From Ensifer adhaerens (GTDB lineage: Bacteria > Pseudomonadota > Alphaproteobacteria > Rhizobiales > Rhizobiaceae), in the NCBI RefSeq assembly GCF_001270265.1, contig NZ_LGAP01000002.1, forward strand, positions 494,001 to 558,000: a stretch of 64,000 nt of DNA. The letters run 5' to 3'. The notes under the pieces were generated by a model. That model made no database searches, was not told the DNA's origin, and was given only the letters and a program-made list of their open reading frames with translations. Shown here piece after piece: positions 15,390 through 24,574 of this stretch; position 1 is the stretch's first letter; the number at the start of each line of letters is the position of its first letter. The position numbers were made by a program, and so were the translations under genes.

Positions 15390-16406
15390 TCAGCCGGAAG
15401 GCGGTGCGGTGGAGTTGCGCATGACCAGTTCCACCGGCCAGACCTCGCTGAGCTCGGCAGGCGGCGTGCCCTGAAGAAGTTCCAGAACCATCTCGGCGAT
15501 CCGCGTTCCCGCAGCGCGGATCGATGAGCGTGTGGTGGTGAGCGTCGGGATCAGGTTCTCGGGGCTCAGGTAGGGAAAGACGTCGTCGTGGGCGATCAGC
15601 GAAATGTGCTCGCCGACCGTCAGGCCGGCACTACGGATTGCCCGCATGGCGCCGAGCGCCGACATCATCGAGCCGGCCAGCACCGCCGTCGGCCGGCTTT
15701 CCTGGCCTAAAAAACCTTGCATCAGGCGGAAGCCCATCTCATCGGTGAAATCGCCATTGCCGAGCAGGTTGGGATCGATGTCGATGCCGCGCGATCCAAG
15801 CGCCGCCGCGTAGCCATCATGCCGATGTTCGGTAAAGGTATAGCCGCGATGACCGTTGACCAGCGCGATGCGGCGATGGCCGAGCGCCGTCAGCAGATCG
15901 GTCGCCTGGCGGATCGCGCCGAAATTGTCGATGTCGAGAAAGGCGAAATCGCCAACCGTCTCGGTGCGGCCATGCAGCACGAAGGGCAGCCGCAAGTCCG
16001 TCAGCAGGGGGATGCGAGGATCGTCGACCGCGGGCGAATGCAGGATCACCGCATCGACGCGCTTGCTGGCCGCAAGCCGGCGATAGGTCGCGAGCTCCGC
16101 TTCCCGAGTGTCGACGGTCGAAAGCAGGATATCGACGTCTGCCTGTTGCAGCCGGTTACCGAGCCCGCCCATGAATTCGCTGGTGTGCGGACCGAAATCG
16201 CCGCCGCCGCGAAAGACGATGCCGATGGTGCCGACCCGTCCGGTCGCAAGCCCGAGCGCGCTGGTGTTCGGTCGGTAGCCAAGCTCGGCCGCCGCCTTCA
16301 GCACCCGTTCGCGCGTCGCCTTCTTGACTTCCGGATAGCCGCTGAGCGCGCGGCTGACCGTCGTTTGAGACAGCCCCAACCGGCCTGCGAACTCCTTGAG
16401 ATTCAT
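15390..16406 (-). CDS. LacI family transcriptional regulator
   Basis: 338 residues. The N-terminal HTH and hinge are MNLKEFAGRLGLSQTTVSRA, ALSGYPEVKKATRERVLKAA and AELGYRPN. The effector domain shows GTIGIVFRGGGDFGPHTSEF, VDAVILHSPAVDDPRIPLL, LDIDNFGAIRQATDLLTALG, and VGEHISLIAHDDVFPYLSPE. I chose the start at 16406 because it begins exactly at the HTH and is preceded by GGGAAAA. It points toward the thuA-like pair and probably represses it through the palindrome at 13494-13515. Confidence 0.92.
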   Translation of the reverse strand: MNLKEFAGRLGLSQTTVSRALSGYPEVKKATRERVLKAAAELGYRPNTSALGLATGRVGTIGIVFRGGGDFGPHTSEFMGGLGNRLQQADVDILLSTVDTREAELATYRRLAASKRVDAVILHSPAVDDPRIPLLTDLRLPFVLHGRTETVGDFAFLDIDNFGAIRQATDLLTALGHRRIALVNGHRGYTFTEHRHDGYAAALGSRGIDIDPNLLGNGDFTDEMGFRLMQGFLGQESRPTAVLAGSMMSALGAMRAIRSAGLTVGEHISLIAHDDVFPYLSPENLIPTLTTTRSSIRAAGTRIAEMVLELLQGTPPAELSEVWPVELVMRNSTAPPSG

Positions 16407-16490
16407 TTCATTTTCCCGTTGCCCCAGGGCCAGTCCTGACCCCTGGAGATCATAGCCTACGGGGCTTTGCCCGCGCAACAAGGTGTGGTG

Positions 16491-17816
16491 TCAGGGGGCG
16501 ACTGCCGAGCCGACGGTGTTTTCCACCGATCGTCCGAGGCGGCGAACCTGATTGTCATAGTTGGCGCGGGTGCGCGGGTCGAAGATCATGATCGGGGTGG
16601 ATACCGCGATGCTCGCAGCACTGCCGACGGTCTGAGCGGTGCCGAGCGCCACCGCGCCGACGCGCTCTCCGAGACCGACATCGGAATCGGTCACCGTCTG
16701 CCCGGCGATCAGGCGGTTGCCGAGCAATTGCACGACCTCAGGGCTTTCGGCGAATTTTCCGTGGTTCAGCTTGTCGCCGCCTTTCAGCGCCGTCAGGTCG
16801 AGAACGGTGATGCCGGCCGTTTCCAGCTGGGTCCGATAGGGCTCGACCGTTGGGTCGATCTGCCCAAGCCGGTCGATATTGCCGGAGATCCGGCGCGAGA
16901 GGTTGAGCGCGCGGTCGTCGCGCGACACGAACAGCGTGAATTTCGGGCGCGCCTTGCCCATGGCCTGGATCTGCTTGCCGAAGACGTCGACGTCGAGGTC
17001 CGGGGAGGCGAGAATAACATCGGTAATCTTCGGCGCGATGCGGCCGTCGCGGATTGCCATCTGCCGCAGCGCTTCGACGGTGACCCAGGACCCCATCGAG
17101 TGGGCCATGACGGTGATTTCGCCGACCTTCGGGTCGCGCGTTGCGCGGTGCAGCAGATCTTCCAGCGCATCGCGGGAATAGTTGGTGCTTTCCTTGTCGT
17201 AGTTGTAGTCGAAGATGCTGGCGCGCGACGGCCAGGTGAAGATCACCGGCGCGACATCCGTTCCTGAATCGTGGACGATCTGGGCATAACGATAGACCGC
17301 GTCTTCATAGCGGTTGTTGAAACCGTGAACAAAGATCAGCACACGCCGGCTTTTCGGCAGATTGCCCTTCAGCCACGACTGCGCATCATCCTTGCCCTTC
17401 AACGGCGTCACGCTGACCGTTGAAAACTCGCGTTCGGGATTGGCCGGCAGTTTCTTCGGCCATTGAACCTGGCCTACCTCGCGGTTCTTGGCGGGCGGGA
17501 TCGAGACGACGATTTCCGTGAGAGAGAGTTCGTCCGCGCGCTCCCCGCTGAAAAGCACGCCCGGCTCAGTAGAGGGCGCGCGGGTGGTCGCGACCAACAG
17601 ATCGACTTCCGAAGCGCCGCCAGCCGTTCCGGAAGGAACGAGCACGCCGACGGGTCGGCCGGCGCAGGCTGCGAGAACGGATGCCAGGACCAGCATGGTG
17701 GCAACGCGGCTGATTTGGCCCGGTCGGCCAGCCAGAGAAAACAAACGCAGCAACAAAACCCCCAATGCCGCATCATGCGGCGCGCCGATCCATAATAGGG
17801 ACCAGGCAAGTCTCAT
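16491..17816 (-). CDS. DUF900 alpha/beta hydrolase, probable lipoprotein
   Basis: Up to 441 residues; the start is unsure. The hydrolase core shows SRRVLIFVHGFNNRYEDAVY, VIFTWPSRASIFDYNYDKES, the nucleophile elbow VMAHSMGSWVTVEALRQ, and DVILASPDLDVDVF, as in DUF900 esterase-like proteins. A lipobox-like LASVLAACAG occurs about 50 residues in. The mature protein may therefore be a lipoprotein, with translation starting nearer 17700-17750 (for example the ATG at 17696) than at 17816. The tail (about 390-441) is low in complexity and hydrophobic. Substrate is unknown; it stands alone. Confidence 0.75.
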   Translation of the reverse strand: MRLAWSLLWIGAPHDAALGVLLLRLFSLAGRPGQISRVATMLVLASVLAACAGRPVGVLVPSGTAGGASEVDLLVATTRAPSTEPGVLFSGERADELSLTEIVVSIPPAKNREVGQVQWPKKLPANPEREFSTVSVTPLKGKDDAQSWLKGNLPKSRRVLIFVHGFNNRYEDAVYRYAQIVHDSGTDVAPVIFTWPSRASIFDYNYDKESTNYSRDALEDLLHRATRDPKVGEITVMAHSMGSWVTVEALRQMAIRDGRIAPKITDVILASPDLDVDVFGKQIQAMGKARPKFTLFVSRDDRALNLSRRISGNIDRLGQIDPTVEPYRTQLETAGITVLDLTALKGGDKLNHGKFAESPEVVQLLGNRLIAGQTVTDSDVGLGERVGAVALGTAQTVGSAASIAVSTPIMIFDPRTRANYDNQVRRLGRSVENTVGSAVAP

Positions 17817-18048
17817 GCCCTAGAAATGGCAGAATTTCTGCCCTCGGCATAGCTTTTCGGCCTGTTCGCGTCCTTTCTGACGTCGCACGTGCGGCAAACA
17901 TGCAACATTTCGCGACAGCCGGCCCTGGGTAAAACCCCTCGATATTCATTGAAAAGGGTTTGGCCTTTCAATAGCATCCGACCAACCCTCCGAGGGTGCG
18001 GCATCGAATGTCTCATCCGATCTCCCTGAAATCATAAGGAAATCCGGA

Positions 18049-19104
18049 ATGCAGGCGGTTTTCGATGGCCATAATGACGTGCTTCTGCGGTTGTGGCAGA
18101 ACGCGCGCAAGGGAAGTGACCCGGTTCGCGAGTTCGTCGACGGTACCGATCAGGGGCATATCGATGCGCCGCGTTCGAAAACCGGCGGTCTGGTCGGTGG
18201 TCTCTGCGCGATTTACGTCCCGTCGGGCGATCTGGTGCTGAAGGCCCCGGACGAGAATGGCCACTACATCACGCCGCTCTCGGCACCGCTCGAGCATTTG
18301 CCGTCGCTTGGCGTCGCCATCGAGATGGCCGATATCGCCGTTCGTCTCGATCGGGCCGGTGCCTGGAAGCTCTGCCGGTCGACGGCAGAGATCCGCGATG
18401 CGATCGGGCAGGGCACTTTTGCATCCGTTCTGCACATGGAGGGCTGCGAAGCCATCGGTGCTGATCTGTCCGCACTCGAAACCTTCTATGCCGCAGGTCT
18501 GCGTTCGCTTGGGCCAGTCTGGAGCCGCCACAACGTGTTTGCGTATGGCGTGCCCTTTGCCTTTCCGATGTCGCCGGATACGGCACCGGGCCTGACCGAC
18601 GCCGGCTTCGAGCTGGTCAAGGCCTGCAACCGCCTCGGCATTCTCATCGATCTCGCCCATATTACCGAGAAGGGCTTCTGGGACGTCGCCAGGACGAGTG
18701 ACCAGCCGCTGGTCGTCAGCCATTCGAACGCCCATGCGCTGACGGCGGTTGCGCGCAACCTCACCGACAAGCAGCTCGATGCCGTCAGCGAAAGCAATGG
18801 CCTCGTCGGCCTGAACTACGCAACGACGATGCTGCGCGCCGACGCGCAGGAAAATGCCGCGACGCCGCTTTCCGACATGGTCCGCCATATCGACTACATG
18901 GTCGAGCGCATGGGGATCGATTGCGTCGGGCTCGGTTCGGACTTCGATGGTGCGACGATACCGGAAGACATCGCCGACGCGGCGGGCAGCCAGAAGCTCG
19001 TTGCCGCACTTAGGGACGCTGGATATGGTGACGCCGAACTGGCAAAGATATGCCGGGAGAACTGGCTGAGAGTTCTGGGGCAGGCTTGGCACGAGGCCGC
19101 CTGA
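18049..19104 (+). CDS. Membrane dipeptidase-type metallopeptidase (M19)
   Basis: 351 residues. The metal-binding motif FDGHNDVLLRL is at the N-terminus, followed by HMEGCEAIG (bridging Glu), IDLAHITEKGFWDVA, VVSHSNAHAL and GSDFDGATIPEDI. These are the zinc ligands and substrate-site residues of M19 dipeptidases, which cleave dipeptides including D-amino-acid ones. AAGGAAA precedes the start. It is the first gene of a cluster with a peptide ABC transporter (19154-24400), so the transported peptides are the likely substrates. Confidence 0.9.
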   Translation: MQAVFDGHNDVLLRLWQNARKGSDPVREFVDGTDQGHIDAPRSKTGGLVGGLCAIYVPSGDLVLKAPDENGHYITPLSAPLEHLPSLGVAIEMADIAVRLDRAGAWKLCRSTAEIRDAIGQGTFASVLHMEGCEAIGADLSALETFYAAGLRSLGPVWSRHNVFAYGVPFAFPMSPDTAPGLTDAGFELVKACNRLGILIDLAHITEKGFWDVARTSDQPLVVSHSNAHALTAVARNLTDKQLDAVSESNGLVGLNYATTMLRADAQENAATPLSDMVRHIDYMVERMGIDCVGLGSDFDGATIPEDIADAAGSQKLVAALRDAGYGDAELAKICRENWLRVLGQAWHEAA

Positions 19105-19153
19105 TCCATGAAGAAGAGCCCCAAAAAGGGCACAAACGAGGGAACTGCAAAAA

Positions 19154-20794
19154 ATGATGCACAAGCTCAATGGACGTCTTCGTCTTCTGACGGCTTCGGC
19201 AGCGCTGGCCATGGTGATGGCTGCGGCCGCACCGGCCTTTGCCGAAACGCCGAAGGACACGCTGGTCGAGGCCTTTGCGATCGACGACGTCATCACCATG
19301 GATCCGGGCGAAGCCTTCGAGCTGACCGCTGCCGAGATCACCGGCAACACCTACAGCATGCTGGTGCGCCTCGACATCAACGACACCACCAAGATTGTCG
19401 GTGATCTGGCAGACAGCTGGACGGTTTCCGACGATGGCCTGACCTACACGTTCAAGCTGAAGTCCGGCCTGAAGTTTGCCTCCGGCAACCCGGTGACCGC
19501 CGAGAACGTCGCCTGGTCGTTCGAACGCGCCGTCAAGCTCGACAAGAGCCCCGCCTTCATCCTCACGCAGTTCGGCCTCAACGGCGATAACGTGACGGAA
19601 AAGGCCAAAGCCGCTGATGAAACCACCTTCGTTTTCACCGTCGATCAGCCCTACGCGCCGAGCTTCGTCTTGAACTGCCTGACGGCGACCGTTGCTGCCG
19701 TGCTCGACAAGAAGCTGGTGCTCGACAACGTCAAGCCGGTCACGCCGACGGACGAGTACAAGTACGACAACGACTTCGGCAATGAATGGCTGAAGACCGG
19801 CTATGCCGGTTCGGGTCCGTTCAAGCTGCGCGAATGGCGCGCCAACGAAGTCATCGTTCTCGAGCGCAACGACAACTACTATGGCGAACAGGCCAAGCTC
19901 GCCCGCGTCATCTATCGCCACATGAAGGAAAGCTCCGGCCAACGCCTGGCGCTCGAAGCCGGCGATATCGACGTCGCGCGCAACCTGGAGCCGGGCGATC
20001 TGGACGCCGTTTCGAAGAATGCCGACCTCGGCACGACGAACGCGCCCAAGGGCACGGTCTACTACATCAGCCTCAACCAGAAGAACGCCAACCTCGCCAA
20101 GCCTGAGGTGCGCGAGGCGTTCAAGTATCTGGTCGACTACGATGCGCTCGGCTCGACGATCATCAAGGGCATCGGCGAGATCCACCAGAGCTTCCTGCCG
20201 AAGGGCGTGCTCGGTGCACTTGACGAGAACCCCTACAAGTTCGACGTCGCCAAGGCCAAGGAACTGCTGGCCAAGGCGGGCCTCGCCGATGGCTTCACCG
20301 TTACCATGGACGTGCGCAACAACCAGCCGGTCACCGGCATTGCCGAATCCTTCCAGCAGACGCTCGGCCAGGCCGGCGTGAAGCTGGAGATCATCCCCGG
20401 CGACGGCAAGCAGACGCTGACGAAGTACCGTGCCCGTAACCACGACATGTATATCGGTCAGTGGGGCATGGACTATTTCGACCCGAACTCGAATGCCGAA
20501 ACCTTCACCAGCAACTCTGACAACTCCGACGAGGGCAAGAACAAGACGCTTGCCTGGCGCAACGCCTGGGACGTTCCGGAGCTGACGAAGAAGACCAAGG
20601 ATGCCTTGCTTGAGCGTGACAGCGCCAAGCGCGCTGAAACCTACAAGGAACTGCAGAAGACCGTTCTCGGCGAAAGCCCGTTCGTGATCATCTTCCAGCA
20701 GACCGAGGTCGCCGGCTACCGCGGCAACGTCAAGGGCCTGAAGCTCGGCCCGAGCTTCGACACCAACTTCGTTGCTGGCATCTCGAAGGAATAA
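19154..20794 (+). CDS. Peptide ABC transporter substrate-binding protein (SBP_bac_5)
   Basis: 546 residues. A signal peptide with hydrophobic core LLTASAALAMVMAAAAPAFA is followed by a DppA/OppA-type binding protein. Family marks are GDLADSWTVSDDGLTYTFKL, FASGNPVTAENVAWSFER, GSGPFKLREWRANEVIVLER, and YISLNQKNANLAKPEVREAF. It delivers di- or oligopeptides to the permeases encoded next. The gene follows the M19 peptidase by 49 bp and precedes the first permease by 18 bp. Confidence 0.92.
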   Translation: MMHKLNGRLRLLTASAALAMVMAAAAPAFAETPKDTLVEAFAIDDVITMDPGEAFELTAAEITGNTYSMLVRLDINDTTKIVGDLADSWTVSDDGLTYTFKLKSGLKFASGNPVTAENVAWSFERAVKLDKSPAFILTQFGLNGDNVTEKAKAADETTFVFTVDQPYAPSFVLNCLTATVAAVLDKKLVLDNVKPVTPTDEYKYDNDFGNEWLKTGYAGSGPFKLREWRANEVIVLERNDNYYGEQAKLARVIYRHMKESSGQRLALEAGDIDVARNLEPGDLDAVSKNADLGTTNAPKGTVYYISLNQKNANLAKPEVREAFKYLVDYDALGSTIIKGIGEIHQSFLPKGVLGALDENPYKFDVAKAKELLAKAGLADGFTVTMDVRNNQPVTGIAESFQQTLGQAGVKLEIIPGDGKQTLTKYRARNHDMYIGQWGMDYFDPNSNAETFTSNSDNSDEGKNKTLAWRNAWDVPELTKKTKDALLERDSAKRAETYKELQKTVLGESPFVIIFQQTEVAGYRGNVKGLKLGPSFDTNFVAGISKE

Positions 20795-20812
20795 CCCGAA
20801 AGGATAGTTCCC

Positions 20813-21880
20813 TTGAGCATGAGCGGAACAGAACGGATGGGCGGGCGCCGACGCGCCCGTCCGGCGAAGATCATGGGCGCCGTATTGCGGTTCCTCGTGA
20901 TCGTCGTCACCACCTATCTCGGCCTTTTGGCCGTCACCTTCTTCATCGGCCGGGTGATCCCGATCGACCCGGTTCTGGCCGTCCTCGGCGACCGGGCGCC
21001 GTCGCATATCGTTGAAAGGACGCGCGAGGCGATGGGGCTGAACCTGCCCCTCTACCAACAATTCTTCATCTATGTCCGCCAGGCGCTGACCGGCGACTTC
21101 GGCATTTCGGTGCTGACGACCAACCCCGTCATGACAGATATCCGTCGCGTCTTTCCGGCGACCATGGAGCTTGCGACGCTCGGTACCTTGATCGGCGCCG
21201 TCTTCGGCGTGCCGCTCGGCGTACTCGCCGCCGTCAAGCGCGGCAGCATCGCCGACCAGATCGTGCGCGTCATCGGCCTTGTCGGCTATTCCGTGCCGAT
21301 CTTCTGGCTGGCGCTCCTGTCGCTGCTGGTCTTCTACGCCCGGCTGAAGTGGGTCGCCTATCCCGGCCGCATCGACATCGTCTTCGAATACACGTTCACG
21401 CCGATCACAGGCTTCTACCTGTTCGACGCGCTCTGGCAGCGGCAGTGGGACGTGCTCTGGGATGTCTTCCGCCACATCATTCTGCCGGCGTCGCTGCTCG
21501 GCTATTTCTCGCTCGCCTATATCAGCCGCATGACGCGGAGCTTCATGCTGAACGAACTGCAGCAGGAGTATATCGTTGCCGCCCGCGCCAAGGGGCTTTC
21601 GGAAGCGCGTATCATCTGGGGCCATGCGCTGCGCAATGCTGCCGTGCCGCTCGTTACCGTGATTGCGCTTTCCTACGCCGGTCTGCTCGAAGGCTCGGTC
21701 CTGACCGAAACCGTCTTCGCCTGGCCGGGCCTTGGCCTCTACATCACCAATTCGCTGCAGAATGCCGACATGAACGCCGTTCTCGGTGGCACCATCGTCA
21801 TCGGTTCGGTGTTCATAGGCATCAATCTCCTGTCCGACCTTCTCTATCGGACGCTTGACCCAAGGACGCGCCAGCGATGA
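20813..21880 (+). CDS. Peptide ABC transporter permease (DppB-like)
   Basis: About 355 residues with six membrane segments. The N-terminal helix FLVIVVTTYLGLLAVTFFIG and the Dpp/Opp region GLNLPLYQQFFIYVRQALTG are followed by the EAA loop YIVAARAKGLSEARIIWGHA. The TTG at 20813 has AGGA 8 bases upstream; the ATG at 20819 is an alternative. It overlaps the next permease by four bases (ATGA). Confidence 0.92.
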   Translation: MSMSGTERMGGRRRARPAKIMGAVLRFLVIVVTTYLGLLAVTFFIGRVIPIDPVLAVLGDRAPSHIVERTREAMGLNLPLYQQFFIYVRQALTGDFGISVLTTNPVMTDIRRVFPATMELATLGTLIGAVFGVPLGVLAAVKRGSIADQIVRVIGLVGYSVPIFWLALLSLLVFYARLKWVAYPGRIDIVFEYTFTPITGFYLFDALWQRQWDVLWDVFRHIILPASLLGYFSLAYISRMTRSFMLNELQQEYIVAARAKGLSEARIIWGHALRNAAVPLVTVIALSYAGLLEGSVLTETVFAWPGLGLYITNSLQNADMNAVLGGTIVIGSVFIGINLLSDLLYRTLDPRTRQR

Positions 21881-22809
21881 GCACCGTCACTGAAACACGC
21901 CCGATGACACGCCGAGAATGGCTGTTGTCCGACCGGCCGCAATCGCGCACGCAGGCGCGCCTCGGCCGTGCCTACATGACCTGGCAGCGCTTTTCCGCCA
22001 ACAAACTGGCCGTTCTCGGCCTGTTGATCCTGCTGGCGCTGGTGTTCGTGGCCGCCTTTGCCGGCGTGCTCGCGCCGCATTCGCCCTATATCGGCGATCT
22101 CGCCAATGCCCGCCTGCTGCCGCCCGGCAGCGAAGGCTATCTGCTGGGCACCGACGATCTCGGGCGAGACATCCTCTCGCGGCTGATCCACGGCTCGCGG
22201 CTGACGCTTGCCGTCGTGCTGCTGGTTGCGATCATCGCGGCACCCGTCGGCCTCATCGTCGGTGCGGTCGCCGGCTATGCCGGCGGATGGGTCGATGCGG
22301 TGCTGATGCGCATCACCGATATCTTCCTCGCCTTCCCGAAGCTGGTTCTGGCGCTCGCATTCGTCGCAGCGCTCGGGCCTGGAATCGAGAATGCCGTCAT
22401 CGCCATCGCCATTACCTCCTGGCCGCCCTATGCACGCATTGCGCGCGCGGAAACGCTGACGGTGCGCAACTCCGACTATATCGCCGCCGTGCAGCTGATG
22501 GGGGCATCGCCGACACGCATTGTCTTCAGGCATGTGATGCCAATGTGCATGTCGTCGTTGATCGTGCGCGTCACGCTTGACATGGCCGGCATCATCCTGA
22601 CGGCGGCCGGTCTCGGCTTCCTCGGCCTCGGCGCCCAGCCGCCGCTGCCGGAATGGGGTGCGATGATCGCATCCGGCCGTCGCTTCATCCTCGATCAGTG
22701 GTGGGTCGCCACCATGCCGGGCGTCGCGATCCTGATCGTCAGCCTCGGCTTCAACCTACTGGGTGATGGCCTGCGCGATGCACTCGACCCGCGGGAGAGC
22801 GGACAATGA
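21877..22809 (+). CDS. Peptide ABC transporter permease (DppC-like)
   Basis: 310 residues with an extended cytoplasmic N-terminus and six membrane segments. It has LLGTDDLGRDILSRLIHGSR, typical of the DppC/OppC family, and the EAA loop NSDYIAAVQLMGASPTRIVF. It forms a heterodimeric channel with the preceding permease. Start and stop overlap the neighbouring genes by ATGA, indicating strong translational coupling. Confidence 0.93.
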   Translation: MSTVTETRPMTRREWLLSDRPQSRTQARLGRAYMTWQRFSANKLAVLGLLILLALVFVAAFAGVLAPHSPYIGDLANARLLPPGSEGYLLGTDDLGRDILSRLIHGSRLTLAVVLLVAIIAAPVGLIVGAVAGYAGGWVDAVLMRITDIFLAFPKLVLALAFVAALGPGIENAVIAIAITSWPPYARIARAETLTVRNSDYIAAVQLMGASPTRIVFRHVMPMCMSSLIVRVTLDMAGIILTAAGLGFLGLGAQPPLPEWGAMIASGRRFILDQWWVATMPGVAILIVSLGFNLLGDGLRDALDPRESGQ

Positions 22810-23639
22810 AGCCGCTTTTGACCGTTGACGACCTCAAGGTCTCGTTTCCGACCCGCACCGGGGTGATCGAAGCCGTTCGCGGGGTCTCCTTCACACTCGG
22901 CCGCGAGCGCCTGGGTATTGTGGGCGAGAGCGGTTCCGGCAAGTCGCAGACCGGGCGGGCGATCATGGGGCTGACGCCGGCGCATGCGCAGGTAACAGCC
23001 AAGACGCTTTCCTTCGAAGGCATCGATCTGCTTTCGGCCGCGCCGAAGGTGCGGCGGGATCTGAGGGGCAAGCGGATCGCCATGATCCTGCAGGACCCGA
23101 AGTACTCTCTGAACCCAGTGATGAGCATCGGGCGGCAGATCGTCGAAACGTTGACACGCCACGAGAACGTCGGCCGTAGGGAAGCGCGCGAGCGGGCGCT
23201 TGATATGCTGGAGGCTGTGCAGATCCGCGATCCCGGGCGCGTCTACGATCTCTATCCGCACGAAGTTTCGGGCGGCATGGGGCAGCGCGCGATGATCGCG
23301 ATGATGCTGGTGGCGGGCCCGGAGCTTCTGATCGCCGACGAACCGACATCGGCGCTCGATGTGACGGTTCAACTCGAGGTGCTTGGTATCCTCGACAAGC
23401 TGGTGGCCGACCGCGGCATGGGTCTGATCTTCGTCTCGCACGACCTGCGGCTGGTGTCGTCGTTCTGCGACCGCGTCATCGTCATGTATGCCGGCAAGAT
23501 CGTCGAAGAGCTTGCCGCCTCGGACCTTGCCAATGCCCGCCATCCCTACACCCAGGGCCTGTTGAACTGCATGCCGGCGATCGGCTCCGATCGCCATCCC
23601 CTGCCGGTTCTTGATCGCAAACCGGAGTGGGCACTATGA
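22806..23639 (+). CDS. Peptide ABC transporter ATP-binding protein (DppD-like)
   Basis: 277 residues with Walker A GESGSGKSQT, signature VSGGMGQRAMIAMML, Walker B LLIADEPTSALDVTVQ and H-loop FVSHDLRLVSSF. The C-terminal RHPYTQGLLNCMP is the Opp/Dpp-type extension that in homologs often binds an iron-sulfur cluster; here it is short and cysteine-poor. It pairs with the 23636-24400 ATPase. Confidence 0.92.
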   Translation: MKPLLTVDDLKVSFPTRTGVIEAVRGVSFTLGRERLGIVGESGSGKSQTGRAIMGLTPAHAQVTAKTLSFEGIDLLSAAPKVRRDLRGKRIAMILQDPKYSLNPVMSIGRQIVETLTRHENVGRREARERALDMLEAVQIRDPGRVYDLYPHEVSGGMGQRAMIAMMLVAGPELLIADEPTSALDVTVQLEVLGILDKLVADRGMGLIFVSHDLRLVSSFCDRVIVMYAGKIVEELAASDLANARHPYTQGLLNCMPAIGSDRHPLPVLDRKPEWAL

Positions 23640-24400
23640 CGACCGCCACCGTATCCGCCGAAAATCTTGTCGTTACCTATGACGAGTTTAAGGCACTGGA
23701 CGACGTCAGCATCGTTGTCGCATCAGGCGAATCCTTCGGGCTCGTCGGCGAGTCCGGCTCGGGCAAGTCGACCCTGCTTCGCGCGGTCGCCGGTCTTGCG
23801 CCGGTGACATCAGGCAGCATCCGCGTGCATGACCGGGTTCTGACCGGCAACCGCCGCGACAAGGCCTTTTACCGCGATGTGCAGATGGTGTTCCAGGACC
23901 CTTATGGTTCGCTGCATCCGCGCCAGACGATCGACCGGCAGCTGCTCGAGCCTCTGGCAATTCACGGCGTTGCCGATGGCGAACGCCGCATTCTCAAGGC
24001 GCTCGATGAAGTCGGCCTGGGCTCGGGCTTCCGCTTCCGCTACCCGCACCAGCTGTCCGGCGGCCAGCGCCAGCGCATCGCGATTGCCCGCGCACTGATC
24101 CTCGAGCCGTCGATCCTGCTGCTCGACGAGCCGACGTCGGCACTCGATGCGTCGGTGCAGGCGGAGGTTCTGAACCTGCTCGAACAGGTCCGGCGCGACC
24201 GAAAGCTCACCTTCATCATGGTCAGCCATGACCTTGGCGTCGTCACCCATATGTGCGACCGGCTGGCGGTGATGCAGAATGGGCGGGTGGTCGAACGGCT
24301 ATCCTCGGCAGATCTTGTCGCGGGACGCATTGCCGAGGAGTACACCCGGAACCTGATGGTTGCGAGCAAGGGCTTCCAGCGCAAGGGCGCTGCCGCCTGA
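23636..24400 (+). CDS. Peptide ABC transporter ATP-binding protein (DppF-like)
   Basis: 254 residues: Walker A GESGSGKSTLLRAVAGL, VQMVFQDPYGSLHPRQTI (the DppF-type Q-loop), signature LSGGQRQRIAIARAL, Walker B ILLLDEPTSALDASVQ and H-loop VSHDLGVVTHMCD. I place the start at the ATG that overlaps the previous stop (ATGA at 23636). It ends the operon; a strong inverted repeat follows at 24532-24565. Confidence 0.92.
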   Translation: MTTATVSAENLVVTYDEFKALDDVSIVVASGESFGLVGESGSGKSTLLRAVAGLAPVTSGSIRVHDRVLTGNRRDKAFYRDVQMVFQDPYGSLHPRQTIDRQLLEPLAIHGVADGERRILKALDEVGLGSGFRFRYPHQLSGGQRQRIAIARALILEPSILLLDEPTSALDASVQAEVLNLLEQVRRDRKLTFIMVSHDLGVVTHMCDRLAVMQNGRVVERLSSADLVAGRIAEEYTRNLMVASKGFQRKGAAA

Positions 24401-24531
24401 TTGCGGGGGGCAGTTGGGCCCGACGGGGCCTGACTGCGGTCGATGGAGCTGAAATAGCCCGGCCCGTCGTTGAGGCGAGCAGCGCCGCGCATCATTTTAT
24501 CGACGCGGTTGCGCTTGCTCTCGCGGCAAAA

Positions 24532-24565
24532 TTTCCTCCCGAGCCGGTTCCGATCCGGGAGGAAA
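24532..24565. terminator. Bidirectional hairpin between the peptide transporter and the glycosyltransferase remnant
   Basis: Perfect 10-bp arms TTTCCTCCCG and CGGGAGGAAA around a 14-base loop, with A/T-rich flanks on both sides. It lies between convergent genes and could terminate transcription from either direction. Confidence 0.65.
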
Positions 24566-24574
24566 ATTATGCGA

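Noticed and set aside
19010-21625. An 871-codon open frame on the minus strand
   Set aside because: It lies antisense to the peptide-binding protein and permease genes, which have clear family motifs. Its product is His/Asp/Arg/Val-rich without domains, as expected for the reverse strand of GC-rich coding DNA.
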